DNA of 64,000 bases, from the NCBI RefSeq assembly GCF_020085105.1, contig NC_058052.1:25746733-25810732 (forward strand), in the 5' to 3' direction. The DNA is from Siniperca chuatsi. Lineage: Eukaryota > Chordata > Actinopteri > Centrarchiformes > Sinipercidae. The notes under the pieces were generated by a model. That model worked only from the letters and a program-made list of their open reading frames with translations, had not been told where the DNA came from and did not search any database. The translations under genes and the position numbers were made by a program. Positions 11,888 through 24,800 of this stretch are shown here, piece by piece (positions within the stretch are counted from its first letter, which is position 1; every line of letters begins with the position of its first letter).

Positions 11888-12535
11888 ACCAGTGGTGGAG
11901 GAAGTATTCAGATTATTTATTTATTTAAGCAAACGTAATAATACCACACTGTAAGAATACTCCATTATAAGTAAAAGTCCTGCATTGAAAATGTTACTTG
12001 AGTAAAAGTATAATCAGGAAAATGTACTAAAACTATTAAAAATAAAAGTACCCAATGCAGAAAAATGTCCCATGTGACTGTTATACTATTATATCATTAG
12101 ATTATTATTACTTGTGCATTAATGTAAAAGATTTTACAGTTGATTTGTAGTTAGTTGAGGTGGAGCTAATTTTTAACTATTTTGTTTGACTTTAACTAAT
12201 GATTATTTTCATTATGGATTAATCTGCTGATTATTTTCTCCATTAATCGATTGATTGTTTGGTTTGTAAAAATTCTGAAAATAACGAGAAATTCCCGTCA
12301 CAATTGCCCAGAGCCCAAAGTGACTGTTTCGCAACGCTTGTTTTGTCCAACCCACTGTAAAAAATCAGAAATTATTAAAAATAAATTGAAATAACTGAAA
12401 GGAAAAGCAGCAAATCCTCACATTTGTGAAGCTGGAACCATAAAATGTTTTTGCTTAAAATATTACTTAAACAATTATCAAAATAGTTGCCATTAATTTT
12501 CTGTCAATCGACTAATGAGTTAATTGACTAATCAT
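11888..12535. mobile_element. TACTT-type element followed by TTAATCGATTGATTG-type repeat
   Basis: From 11888 (AGTGGTGGAGGAAGTATTCA) the sequence follows the TACTT family. From about 12186 it passes into the element with CTCCATTAATCGATTGATTG, GCCCAGAGCCCAAAGTGAC and AGGAAAAGCAGCAAATC. The same composite order occurs at 56762-58192, so the two parts move or persist as one larger element. Confidence 0.7.
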
Positions 12536-12617
12536 TTCACGTTACATACCTATAAACTGTTTAGTAGTTTCATTTATAACAAAACATCATATTTTATAAG
12601 CTTTTGGTATGTTTTTT

Positions 12618-12965
12618 ATCAGAATCAGAATCAGAAATACTTTATTGATCCCCGAAGGGAAACTCTTTGTTACAGCAGCTGGCCTTTACGTCAGTGCACA
12701 CAGGAGAAAGTACTAGCAAAAAATATAATACAATACACTATAAAAACACTATAAAAACAGGTCAGAAAATAAATTAAGTACCAGGTGGGTATAAGATAAA
12801 ATAAGTGTGAAGTACCAAGTGGGTTTACCGGTTGATGATGATACTACAGTATAATAATACAATGTAATAATATAACTAATAAGTAATAAGTAATAAGTTA
12901 AATGTAGCTTATTGAGATTATTAAGATATTGCACAGCAGTAATGGAGGTATATAATATCAATATC
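12618..12965 (+). mobile_element. Retroposon with TACTTTATTGATCCCCGAAGG motif
   Basis: AATCAGAAATACTTTATTGA begins a common fish interspersed repeat, here followed by AAACTCTTTGTTACAGCAGC and GTCAGTGCACACAGGAG. A closely similar copy is at 45208-45330, and a short reverse piece is at 62967-63018. Confidence 0.65.
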
Positions 12966-13261
12966 AATAAATAGGAAAAACTAACATAGGAAAACTAAAT
13001 ATTGCACGGGAGTAGTACACAGAATATTGCACAAATATTCAACTTTGGCAGAGATGTAATGATCAATGTCCAGTTTAGTGACCTAGGGTCATACAGACTA
13101 ACACTTGTGCAAACATCTTAATTTGTAAAGTAATTAGTACCTAAGGCTGTCAGATAAATGTAGTGGAGTAAAAAGCACAATATTTCCCTCTGAAATGTAG
13201 TGGAGTAGAAGTAGAAAGTACCTCAAATAAGATTTGAAATGTTCCTCTCCTAAGTTGGTGG

Positions 13262-13560
13262 CTACACTGGCGTCACACATACCTGCAGAGTCAGCACCTA
13301 TGACCCACTGTCAAACCTGTGGCGGATGATGAATCCTATGATGAACTCTCGCTGCAACTTTGGCATTGCAGTGTTGGGAGGACCAGCTGTACTATGTGGC
13401 TGGAGGGCTCGACAATCATGACGCCATCCGTAACGTGGAGGGCTACGATGAAAAGAGAGAGACAGGTGGTACGTCGCCCGGGACGTGGAGATGCCCCGCA
13501 GCAGCTTCAGCTGCTGTGTGGTGGAGAGAAACCCCTGCGCTGCTGCACATCTGTCGTAAG
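13262..13560 (+). pseudogene. Kelch-repeat (KLHL10-like) pseudogene fragment
   Basis: Three plus-strand frames joined by two frameshifts give part of a kelch propeller: VSTYDPLSNLWRMMN and RCNFGIAVL, then DQLYYVAGGLDNHDAIRNVE, then WYVARDVEMPRSSFSCCVVE. The YDPxxxxW, GG, NVExYDxKxxxW and SCCVV landmarks resemble the last two kelch blades of KLHL10. The frameshifts lie near 13376 and 13465. Flanks are TACTT-type repeats, and I see no start, BTB domain or splice site. It is probably a decayed retrocopy or relict exon. Confidence 0.7.
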
Positions 13561-13734
13561 TATCAACAATCAGATCAACTTCATCAAATAAAGAAATACA
13601 TTTAATTCATGAAACATGAGTGACTCTTAAACTAATCTCAATTTGGTGACACTTTATAAGCTTTTTGTTAAAAAACTGTGCTCAAGCCCCTGACCTCTGA
13701 CCTCCATGTGAGGTCAAAGTAACCAAAGCTGTCA

Positions 13735-13868
13735 AATAAATGTAGTGGAGTAAAAAGTACAATATTTCCATCTGAAATGTAGTGGAGTAATAGTTTATCG
13801 TAGCATAAAATGGAAATACTCAAATAACGTACAAATACCTCAAATGTACTCAGTTACATTCCACCACC
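13735..13868. repeat. TACTT-type element fragment
   Basis: AATGTAGTGGAGTAAAAAGT through CTCAGTTACATTCCACCACC marks a terminal part of the family. A similar piece lies at 13140-13222, on the other side of the kelch pseudogene, so the pseudogene may sit inside one older element. Confidence 0.6.
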
Positions 13869-14221
13869 ATCTTTTCTGGTCAGAGGGAATGTTGGAGAAC
13901 ACTTAACCAGATTTTATGTATTTCTTTCTGGGAACTGTGTTGTTTTAACAACTCGATGAGCTTAAATTTTTCAACTACACATATATTTCATGTGGTGGGT
14001 TTCAAATTTTTCTGAGACTCAGTATTTCTAAATTTGATTTCAATTATTTTATTTAAAAGGAAAAAAAAAACACTCAAATTAAAGAGCAACTTAACACCAC
14101 CTTAATACACTGTAACCCTGACACACCGATCCGACACACTTATCCTTCAGTTTATCAGAAAAATTCATATTCAAAATAACCAAATTTGGAGATACACGGC
14201 TTTCACTTAAAAGTAACTAGT

Positions 14222-14385
14222 AAAAAAAGCTGTCAGACAAATGAAGTGGAGTAAAAAGTATTTGCCTCTGAGATGTAGTGGAGTAAAATATAAAGTTGCA
14301 TAAAATGGAAATACTGAAGTAAACTACAAGTACCTCAAACTTGTACTTAAGTACAGCACTTGAGTAAATGTATCCCAGTATTTGC
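14222..14385. repeat. TACTT-type element fragment
   Basis: GAAGTGGAGTAAAAAGTATT, AAATGGAAATACTGAAGTAA and CTTGAGTAAATGTATCCC identify a terminal portion of the family seen complete at 53155-53641. Confidence 0.6.
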
Positions 14386-14947
14386 AATATTACTATGGAC
14401 ACTCTCAACTTTTCCATACTGTCCACAGTGGACTGCTGTATTTGCGTGTGGTGGGTGAACAAGACGTTGCCTTGTAATTCAGAGGCCGAGTACGGGGTTT
14501 AATTGATTTTTCACAGATTTGTTTTAGGATCTACGGGACAGAATTACTGGATATTTTTCTGTAAAAGGAAAATAACTTACGTTGTAATGAACAGTACATA
14601 CTGGGACCAGGATCAGGAGATAGTTTAATAAAGTGACTGTACATCTGATTTACTCAAAAAAGCTAGTCAAAAATGTCTTAACAGGATGGGCTTGTGCTGA
14701 GGAACTTAGACTCATGACTCCAGTATTTCTACAATCCGGACTCTACCTGATGTGTAGTGAAAGTTTGGCTGTGGAAAACTAAATGTTTGCATGCGATTGT
14801 ATAGATGAAGAAGTAGAATTACTGTAGTTTCCTTCTTCAGAAGCTAGAAAGTAGTGCAACACGTCAAAGAAAGGACTACAAGAAAAGTAAAATAATAAAA
14901 AATATAAATAATCAGATCATTCCAATTTTCATAATTCTTAATCTCTC

Positions 14948-14953
14948 TTTATT
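14948..14953 (-). terminator. Candidate pdxk poly(A) signal AATAAA
   Basis: The minus strand reads GCAATAAAGAGAG here. The sequence just upstream on that strand (15090-15330) is GC-rich and not an obvious repeat, as expected for the end of a real mRNA. Taking it as the pdxk end gives a 3' UTR near 6.9 kb; several other AATAAA motifs between here and the stop codon leave the choice open. Confidence 0.4.
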
Positions 14954-16198
14954 GCATTAGAACATACATTTTTCATATATATCTATATATATATTTTATA
15001 AATGTGAATTTGTACACTACAATCTTTTATTGTAACATGTTAGAAAATACTCGTAACGCTCCAAAAACATAGCACTAAAAACAGTTACCAAACAATGATT
15101 ATTACATTTCCTCGTTTTGTTTTGGCCACCAAGAACAGAAAAACAAGATGGCGGAGATGAAACCGTCGATCGGGAGGAGAGGAGGGGACCACGGTCGGAC
15201 ACAGGCGGTTTGCCATTGCAGTTTTTAGTGGCAGCCATTTTGTAACCAAAGGGACGGGAGAGGGGGGGGGTCTATCGCAACAGGTACAGAGAGGAGGGGA
15301 AATATGGGGGGAGGAGAGCATGGACAGCGGGGAGCATCAAGCAAAGCAGCATGGGAGGGCTGGGTCACTTGTAACCAGACAAACAGAGAGGTGAAGGGCC
15401 TGATCACACAGCACAGTTTTCACCGCTGCCTTTACAAGTTGTTCTCAAGTGCGAGTAAAACATTTAGTACTGCTCGGTTATTGTTTGAATCACTGCTTTT
15501 CGGATATTTCTTGTGTTATTGTTTACATTTGTAGCATTAACCAGACAATTTAGCCACATCAAACCAGCCTGAAAGCATGGAAATATTCTTTACCGTAACA
15601 TTGAATTAAATGTAACTGCCAATCCCACTGAAAATGAACATCCCAACACTGCAGCTCTGTGCAGCTTTCACCTTTTTTTATATTTTTAACTTGCTGGGCT
15701 GAAGAACCTAAATGTGCCAGTTTACATAAAATCGTAGGTAGTTTAAATGCTTCTTGATCAGCCCAAAAGTGGCTGATGAAGAAAGTTAAATATTTAGCAA
15801 CATCATTTTCTTAGGAGTTGGAGGAGCGAACCGGTTATAAAATAACAGAGAATCCTGGGTTTACATTTGACAGTGAACTCCAGTGGGATGCCCATGTTGT
15901 TCTGTTTCTGCTGGGTATGTGTGTAGGCTAATTGTTTGCCATTAGAACTCAATGCACTGAAATATACACTTCTTTTCCACCACAGGAATATCGACATAGT
16001 TCACAAAGTGATACTAACTCCGTGATCCAGATACTTTCAGTAAACGTGTCATCACTTCACATCAAGGACGACTGAAACAAACATAAAACAAACAATATTT
16101 CGGGTTGCTCTTTTTTGTAGCATAAAGAGACAGTGCAGGGTGCTAGCCTGCTTGATCGGGCCCGAAAGGCAACCATGTTCTTTAGTTCATTAGTAACC

Positions 16199-17153
16199 AG
16201 CATCCGGTTGCACCAAATGTTCGTAAATTCAGTCTTAGTCTACTTATCGTAAGGGTTTACTAAGTTAAAACTGGTTGCACCACACAAACTAGTTACTTGG
16301 CAGAGATTTATTGTTAAAATATTTACACCCAGTAACGGCCAGGTGTTACTGATACGTACTGTTAGCTAATTGAACTAGCTAATTGACAGCATTAACATTC
16401 GCTTGCTAATATTTGACCAATTTAGATTGAAGTAACAGACTGAGTGCTCGACACTTCAAAATGCTGTTTATGTATGATGTAAACTTGGAAAACATTAAAT
16501 TATATTTCACAAAAAACCCTACAAAATACCTTATATTACAAAATGTTATGCCAATAACACACTGACCGAATAACGTTGGTTATGTTAGCTTAAGTATTAA
16601 CATTAAATATTTGTAAAATTAAACATTTTAAGTTATTATTTATTGAGAGTTAATCTCAATAAATCAGTCAGTTAATCTGCTTCATCAAGACTTTGTGGGT
16701 GTGGTTTGATCAATTTTGATTGACAGTAACCAAACAACCCACCAACTGTCAGAATCTGATTTTGATTCAAATGAAAAGAAAAAGAACATACATACATAAA
16801 TATCTAATGTGAAATACCCCAAAGTGTTCCAACTTCGGCAGAAAATTGTGTGTTCATGTAGGATCCTATTACTCATCATAAGAAGCTGATTGATATTCAT
16901 GTATGAATAAAGCAAACTCATATCTGTTTTCATAGTTGATTGCTTTTGATTGGACGCAGCTAGAGATGTTTCCCAGCAACCGATTTTTCACATGACTAAA
17001 GTCTTAAACTAGCCAAGACATTTCTGAAGCTCTAATGGTGCAACTCGATTTAGTACATCACAAGTTTGAAACTAGCAAGTAGTTACAGAGGACTTTCGCG
17101 CACAAACTTAGTGAAAGAATTACGAAGAGCTGGTGCAACTCAATCCAGATGTT
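16199..17153. mobile_element. MITE-like element with CATCCGGTTGCACCAA inverted ends
   Basis: The left end CATCCGGTTGCACCAAATGT continues with TCGTAAATTC. The right end, read on the minus strand, is CATCTGGATTGAGTTGCACC and then CTTCGTAATTC. These imperfect terminal inverted repeats bound about 950 bases without a gene. Confidence 0.6.
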
Positions 17154-18249
17154 TAGCGGAGGAATCGGATGCGGTGTAGTTAAACCAGCCAACAGCAGCT
17201 GTGAGAATGGAGGAAGAGTTACTGTAAGCAGGGTGAGCAGGGTAGGTAACAGCAGCTTTAAAAACAAAAAAAAAAAAGAGTGGATGGAAGTTGTATCACA
17301 AAAGACACAGCGAGCAAGTGGAGATAGAGGCGGGGTGAGACCAGCATGGGAACAGAGGCGGGGAAAGAGGGGGCAGTAGTGACTATCTAGCAGAGAGATT
17401 GGCGGAAGTCGGGGTACAGTATAACCATCTAACACACAAACACACACATAGCGAGGCTAAGGTTTAAAAACTAGCGATACAGACACAACGACTGGCACTG
17501 CAGGGAGGCGGGTGGACAGGTTCAAAGGGCAGATATATTTGCATGAGGATGGGTGGAGGGGGAAGAAGAGAAAGAGGGGAAACGTTTAAGATCCCCCTTT
17601 TAACAAGTCCAGAACAAAAACAATCCTCTATTTGTTTAGCAGATAGGGGAAAAGGGAGTCGTCGAACACTGCGTAACATCACAGAATGATTGTCCTCTTG
17701 AACATACCTCCCCTCCCCTCCCTTCCCATCCTCATGTACACTACTGCTGTCTTCTTCTTTTTTTTTTTACCCTCCTCCTCCTTTGTCACCCATCTTTGTT
17801 AGTTTTACTTTTCAGGGATTTCCTCTTTCATTTCACGTGCGCACACATACACACAACACCCTGTGACCATAAAGGACATTTATATACACGTGTACATACA
17901 CTCTCTCACACACAACACGCACGGACACAACAGATAGACACATTTTGACCCAATAATACGGCTGACTGGTTTGTTAACAGGAAGCAGAGGATTGGATAGT
18001 GCACATGTTGATTATAGCAGAGCTTAAAGCTGGTTGGCCAAGCACGCAGACATAGCAGCCTGTTATTGATATGACAATCAGTGCTACAGTGGCACAATAC
18101 AACTGTACTAGTACAAAAATCAATATTAACTATTGCAATTTTAAAAATGTGACTGCATTTTTTCCCCACCATTAGTCCGAGAGGTGTTTTCAGATTACCT
18201 TTGAGTCTCTAGTCTATAAAGTCAAGATTCAGAAAACAGAAGGAAAAGT

Positions 18250-18550
18250 TTCAGTGCTCAAACGATAAATCAATTAGTCGTTCGATAGAAAATTAACGGA
18301 CAATAATTCCGATTCATTGTTTAAATAATTTATCAAGCAAAATTGCTGAAAATTCACTGGTTGCAGCTTCTCAAAAGTGACGATTAAAATTGTTAGTTGA
18401 AAAATAAAAACAAGCGACTGGAAGGAAATTGTGATTTTTGGCATTTTTCACAATTATCTCTCGTTTTATAAACCAAATGATTCATTGGTTAATTGAAAGA
18501 ATAATCAAATCACATTAATCGATAATGAAAAAAATCATTCCTTGCAGCCC
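18250..18550. repeat. AATTAGTCG/TTAATCGATAATG-type repeat
   Basis: AAACGATAAATCAATTAGTC opens it and CACATTAATCGATAATG lies near its end; CCAAATGATTCATTGG is internal. It belongs to the family at 57040-58045, in the opposite or a diverged orientation. Confidence 0.55.
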
Positions 18551-19078
18551 TAAAAGAACATTTTTATAGATTCAAACAGCATTTCTAAGCATATGCGATC
18601 TCATTTCTTCCTCATTTCAGGCGCACTGTAGAACAGACGTTTGCAGTCAAAAGTACCTACATTTAAGACATCTCATGTTTTCTTCCTTCCCCCTCCTCCT
18701 CCCTCTCCACCTCTCCCTCAGTGAGCAGTATTGTGGTGTTATGATGTTAGGTTCCTAAGGCAGTATCACAGTACAGTCCATAGAGAAACAACAGCAGTAC
18801 AGAATTACACTGGCCTGCCCAGAACCTTACATCCAGCCCAGGTGGGACACTGACAACAGCTGGATTTTCCTTTTTCTTTTTTTAAGCCTCCGATTATTTG
18901 GTTTGGTGCACTTTCCAAAACTATATGCTGTTGCCAAGCAAAGTTAGTTGCAATTTGAGCTGTTTCCTGTTGTAAAACGATTACTGAACATTCAAAACAG
19001 GAAGCAACGAGGGAGCAAAAAAAAAAGATTCTGATGTAACTTAAAAAAGTTAAAATCTCATTAAAATCTCATTTCTTG

Positions 19079-19205
19079 TGGTGCCCTGGTAGCTCAGCGG
19101 GCTAAGGCACATGCCAAGTTCTCGCGACAGCATTGGTTTGAAACCAGCTCATGACCACTGTCGCATGTCATGTTCTCCTCACTTCTTTCCTATCACACTC
19201 CACTG
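19079..19205 (+). mobile_element. tRNA-derived SINE
   Basis: GTGGTGCCCTGGTAGCTCAG contains an A-box-like TAGCTCAGCGGGC, and TTGGTTTGAAACCAGCTC contains a B-box-like GGTTTGAAACC at the right distance. The following GCATGTCATGTTCTCCTCAC matches the usual body of fish tRNA-head SINEs. It does not fold as a full tRNA and has a SINE body, so I call it a SINE and not a tRNA gene. Confidence 0.75.
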
Positions 19206-19442
19206 TGAAAAACAGAATATTGTAATGCCTGTTAAGTTAGCTAGTTCAGTAGCTAGTTAGCTACTGGGTGAGTGCCGTGTGTTAAATTTGATTTTCTGAA
19301 ATCAAAACTTTCGTTATAGTAGTAAAAAGGTTTTCTGGGATAGGGTAGGCTAGATCACAAATATCCTGTGCTTTAACGGCATGGCAACAGTCATTTCAAG
19401 CAGGTCCCAGTTTACTCATACAGTATTGTAGATGTCTGCACT

Positions 19443-19742
19443 TTGAAAGTTTGATAATCGATTAATCGTTTAAATCATTATCATGCAAAAATGTCAAACA
19501 CTTGTTGGTTCCAGCTTCTCAAATGTGAGCATTTGCTTCTTTATATCACTGTAATGTTTTATATGACTATAAGTGGAATTTCTTTGTGGGTTTTGGACTA
19601 TTTGTTGGGAAAAACATGCAATTTGAAGAAGTCAACTTGGGCTGTGATGGTACATTTTTCATAAATTTATGTCATTTTATAGACAAAACAATAATTTGAT
19701 TGTAAAATAATAATAATAAAAAATAATCGTTAGTTCAACGAT
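19443..19742. repeat. ATAATCGATTAATCG-type repeat
   Basis: GATAATCGATTAATCGTTTA, GGTTCCAGCTTCTCAAATGT and AATCGTTAGTTCAACG are shared with the 18250-18550 and 57040-58045 copies. No gene is present. Confidence 0.6.
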
Positions 19743-21891
19743 AAGACCATAGATATTCTATGCTTTGCTAAAAGGGCAACAGTCATTTCAAACAGGCATC
19801 AGTTTACCCAGATAGTACTACACATCTCTAATCTTGTATTTCATTTAAAAATTCAACTCATGGCATCATTTCTGTTGTTGTGACCACAGTGAAGTGTGAA
19901 GTGAACAAAGAATACATTTTCTACAACAAACGTTTACAGAGCTGCTACTGGACGTGGGGGGAGACTCCTGCTGTGATGAAGACGGTCTCCTTTACAACTT
20001 TTCGAGGCCTCCAGTAAATTCAGTGGCACAACTCTCAGATATAGGGTTCTGGGCGAGAGCTGGACCGGGAACCGTCCGGCATGATGTGGGTTGGTTCTGG
20101 CACTGAGGTAGCCAATTTCGGATTGGTCTAGCACAAGTAAAACCGGCCAGGGACGGCTCAGACAGCTCAGGTTTGCCCATTTTTCTTTATGTCGTGTTGA
20201 GATGAAAGAGGTTCAACTATATACTACGACTATTAGACAGTTACCTATTACTAACAAGTGACAACGACTGGAGCCACTGGAGCCTCCAGGAGTGCCAGAA
20301 CCAGCCCAAATGTCTCTGGTTTGGGTGATATTGTAGTGTGTGTATGTATGTCTATAGTACAGTAGCATCAACACAATGGTCCAATAGACAGATCAGATAG
20401 AAGATATCATACAGATGGTCCAATACAGTTATAGTACAACATCTATACATCAACTATACATTGTGCGTTTTTTTTTCCTTTGTTATATTTTCAAGGGGTC
20501 TCAGGGGTTAGACTTGGTCACCATTACATCACTGCTGTAAGACGGGGAGGGGTCGAAATAGTGGTGGACAGAGCCATAGATAAACAGTGTTTGATCATTA
20601 TAGTTTTACAGTACCACCAATGTCATTGCTGCAGTCCTGCTACTTGGCAACTGGCATGGAGGACCACTGCTAGAGTGCAACTCTGTCAGAAATAGTATGT
20701 GAGGTGAGTGGAGTGGCAGTAATAGAGCGATAAAGTAGGCAGGTTCATATTTAATAATTTAGAGGTAGAGTTTTGGAGATAATTCAGCAGCGGGAATCAA
20801 TTTTTGGGTAAATATTGCAAATATGTTCCAGTGTTTTGTTTCTTAATGCAACAACAAATCGTTCCTGCTACATTAGAACTTAAAGGAGAACTGATTTAGT
20901 GGCTCTGGTGTCTTAGTGAGTGTCTTTGAGTAACTTAACAAATCTTGTTTTTGCTGACCTCTAGTGTTTTCATTTCTCACCTCACTGCGTTGATGTAGTT
21001 GTGTACTCCAGCGTGTGTCAGTACACAGTGACATCACAGTTGGGTGTGGTTTCAGACTTAAAACCAGAGAAACTTTCAATCAGAGAGGGTAATAAAAAAT
21101 TGCATCTCCTGTTTTGTGATAAGTATTATCTAATAGATATTTTGTGTGAATTCACAGTGGGAAAAATACTGTTTATTTATTTTTGCTCCCTGCTCACAGC
21201 TGCTGCATTCACTTCCAACCTACCGCTCCCCACTAAAGAGTAGAGAACACCATAGAGTACTAACTAGAACTTGTCTAGTCCTAGTGCTACTCCAAGGACA
21301 AAAACCTACTCCACGTTTGCTGTAACAAATATGACATCACCTTTGCCCAAATCTGACTTTAACAGCACTAAAACTATTTCTCTATCATGCTGATGACTAA
21401 AGCCTGAATGGGTTTTCAGGGTTTTCCAATAAACCTAATCACCCTCATATTTTGTCTTGTCCTTTCTTTATATATGGCATGTTATGTGTTATGCTTGTGG
21501 AATTACGTTGTATAGAAGCAATCCTGGAGTGAGAAATAACACTTAAACCCTACAGCTTTCTAAACAGCAGCTGTGCAACCTGTTTGGTCCTACCTGATCA
21601 AACTTTCTGTCTATCCATGGCTCTATTTCCAAAACAGGGTGTAGGAGTTACAGGTTAAGGGTTCAGTTTAAGGGGTTAGGACACTGAGGACTTAAACGGG
21701 TCAAGGGTTTAGGGTGAACGGACTAAAGGGGTTACAATACTAAGGGGTTTAAGGAGTCTGGATGATGAGTTGTTGAAGTTTGGAAATGACAGTCAAGGTT
21801 TACAGTCATGAGAGATTTACCGAGATACTGGATTTGAGAGATTTATGAGTGAAGAGGACAAGGTTAGTATGAGTCTTATGGGTTGGTAATG

Positions 21892-24800
21892 TTAGGATAT
21901 GACTGTGGCCTCCGTAACTATAGCAGGGTCTTCTATGTCAGCTTTACTTTGAACCATCCTCAGCTCCAGCTGGGGCGGACTGGGCCTCCGACCAGGACCT
22001 GCTAACTCTGAGAGAGAGGGGGGGTAGGTAGGGGGTGGGCAGATAGAAATGCAGAGACGAATAGAGATAAACATTTATTTTAAAGCTACATTATGCAATT
22101 TTTTAATGTAATAATAGTTTGGACACACTGTGCCATTGCACCCTAAACCAGGCTGAGCCAATTATCATCTCGAGAGCTGCAGGACCAGCCAAACCTATGC
22201 AATCTACAGCCAATAAAAATAACCGCAGCAGCAGTTTAGACCTGCAGATATTAAGCTTTTACAGGCTGTTGTGATTCTGACGGATTCTGAATGGTTTTTA
22301 CCGCTGTTAATCCCTGGAAAATAAGTACAGAGTTGAGAGATTTGTGAGTGTCATTATGTGTCTCCTGTCCACTGTAAAATGTAAAAACTTCAAAATCAGT
22401 CACAAAGAAACACTCATTGCCTGCATGCTATTAATGTCCTTGTCGGTAGGTGGCTACATCAACATATCTATATCTGTAGGTCTAACCTAACTTTTGTGGA
22501 GAATCTGCACCCTGCTAAATGTTGTGTTTTGTGTGAGTTACAGTTCAATTAGGTGCTTTGCATCTAAAAATACTACGCTCAGTGTTATGCAGTTGTGATT
22601 GCAATCCTCCCCTGCCTGCCACAGTGGGCCAGGGATGATTGCAATCACAACTGCATAACACTGAGCGTTGTATTTTTATAAATAAAAGTGATAGTGAAAC
22701 CAGAAAAGCTCATAGAGAAACTGGGGTCCTTGATCAATCATTGTAGATATACTTAATGAGTATAGAACATACAGACAGCAGGAAATGTGTGTGATTTGAA
22801 TGGCTGTCCCAGGAGGTTATGCTTCACTAAGCGCATCGGGGGGCGGGGGGAGTTGCACACGTGTGTCACAAAGTCTGCGGGGATTGTTACATTTGATAAC
22901 ATGGAATCTGGTATCTGTTTTAAGCAACCAATATTGCCATCAACAAAGCCATCGCAAAAACCAACAGTGTTAATATCCACGTGTGATTTTGTTATTTAAT
23001 TTTTCAATAACCTCCTACAAAACAGTTTTGTGGATGTCAACATTTGGGATAAAAAACAGAATCGATTTGAGCCGAGTCCCAGCTTTAGGCATTGATAACA
23101 AGCCCTACTTTTCTTACCGTGAGCATACGAAATGGTCCTCTGGATAACATGGTGCATCACTGAAAAAGTCTTCTCACAGGCCATCTGCGAGAGAGTGAGA
23201 AGAGTGAAAATAAAGTAATTATTATGTTTTATGACTCGGTATATATGTGCGTACTTGTCTGTAGGTCACTGGGGTAGTGTGTGTGTGTTTTTCAGTTTTC
23301 AAATAACAGGGGAGCTAGGGGAGCCCAGAAGCAACAAAATCACGAGTTTGGGGGGGGTGTCTTGAAAAACACACAACTGATAAACAACCATTAGCATTTC
23401 TAATGTCCTGTCGTCTGTAATTTTAACTGTGTGGCTGACTTTATCTTCAATAAACTATCAATAATGCGTGTAACATGATGTGCAGGGTGATTCTGATCGA
23501 TTTTCAACGACCGCTCCGTTGCAGTGTTGACTACTGAAGCGCACCTCCTGCCGGCATATTCAGATCAGCAGCCTCTCTCCCATCATCATTTCTGGTCTGC
23601 ATTAAAGCGTATCCCCTCTGTCCATCCAAGACTTTACTGCCCTTCCCAGTCACACACCCTTATGAAGCAGGTTTCTCCTTCATGTCAGCCAGTAAAACAA
23701 GATTTCGGAATAAAATGAACGCAGGATACACCCTCCCGTAGCCATTTTTCCACGCATTAGTTATAAAGCAACTTAGTTATGAAACTACAAAACAGGCCTA
23801 AATCTCTCACTAAGTTGTAATATTGGTATTAGAGGTGGCGATAGCTTAATAAACTCTCTCTCTCTCCTGAAGCCGTCCATGGTTCTGACAGGAAAAAGCT
23901 TAAATCTGAACTTTAATAAAATGCTGTATTTGAGCTACATGGGCCTGTCAGCCATATGTTGCTGTTTTCGTTTGTATTTTTTTAATTGACTCCCCCCGGC
24001 ACGCGAAGAGACCCCCCCCCCACGAAAGCCACAAAAACTCTGGTGTTTTTGTACCTTTAGGTCATTAGGGTAGTGGTGTGTCCACGCTAGCAGCATAGCA
24101 GCAAACAAATCTCCAGTTCCTACAAAGACGGCATCCACTTTTGGAACTTCTATTCGAACTCTCTGTGTCGCCCTGCTGCCGTCGGGACGAACTGAACAGC
24201 ACAGCAAAGACAAAACATGTTCATTTTGGTTGGCTGGTCTCACAAATATATACATACAGACTTGCATGCGCACACTACTTCGCACATCACCTACCATGGC
24301 GCTGGCTGCCCAACGACACAAGGAAGCGGTCTCCCAGTCTGGAGGGCAGATCAGAGGAGGTGATGACCACTGTGTCTGGACCCATAGCATGAAGAAGGTC
24401 CATAACCTATAGACAGCCAGTGAGTGAGCTACTAGGGCATGTATTTAGACAGCAGTAAGTGTATAAAGCAAGAAAAATCAAGCAATGTAAGATGCTACAA
24501 CAGCCTATTCTGTAATTAAAGAAATTATGCAAGAAAGGAAAGAAGGATTAGATAGTAAGTGATCTATTACCTCTACAGCGTCTTTCTCTGTGCTGATGTT
24601 TTTCCCTGTCAATAATCTAAAACACAAGCAAACAAATGACCATTATTTCAATAGCACTGTAACAGAAACACTGAAAATGAATTAGATATTAAACAGAAAA
24701 ACACAGAAATTCCCATTTAACAGTCTAAAGAAAGACAACTCATTATTGAAACCTTGAAACACTTAATTCTACTCATATTGGTTATTGCAACCCACAAGTG

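Larger units (their letters stand above)
14955..21891 (-). other. pdxk: Putative long pdxk 3' UTR
   Basis: No coding exon of any recognised family appears between the pdxk stop at 21892 and the poly(A) signal near 14950. Human PDXK also has a multi-kilobase 3' UTR, which supports the reading. The stretch holds a MITE-like element (16199-17153), two copies of the AATCGATTAATCG-type repeat (18250-18550, 19443-19742), a tRNA-derived SINE (19079-19205), purine- and C-rich tracts at 15250-15310 and 17700-17790, and otherwise unique sequence. The true 3' end must come from transcript data. Confidence 0.45.

Noticed and set aside
17058..17447. 129-codon minus-strand frame in the pdxk 3' UTR
   Set aside because: It is composed of pyrimidine-rich low-complexity sequence at the edge of a MITE, with no recognisable motif.
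19079..19150. A tRNA gene
   Set aside because: A-box and B-box likeness is real, but the acceptor and anticodon stems do not form and the sequence runs into a SINE body.
23935..24390. Minus-strand 151-codon frame as a separate gene
   Set aside because: It covers a pdxk exon (24191-24055) read through its introns; only the exon part is conserved.
24141..24392. Plus-strand open frame of 83 codons
   Set aside because: It is antisense to two pdxk exons, whose minus-strand protein matches pyridoxal kinase.
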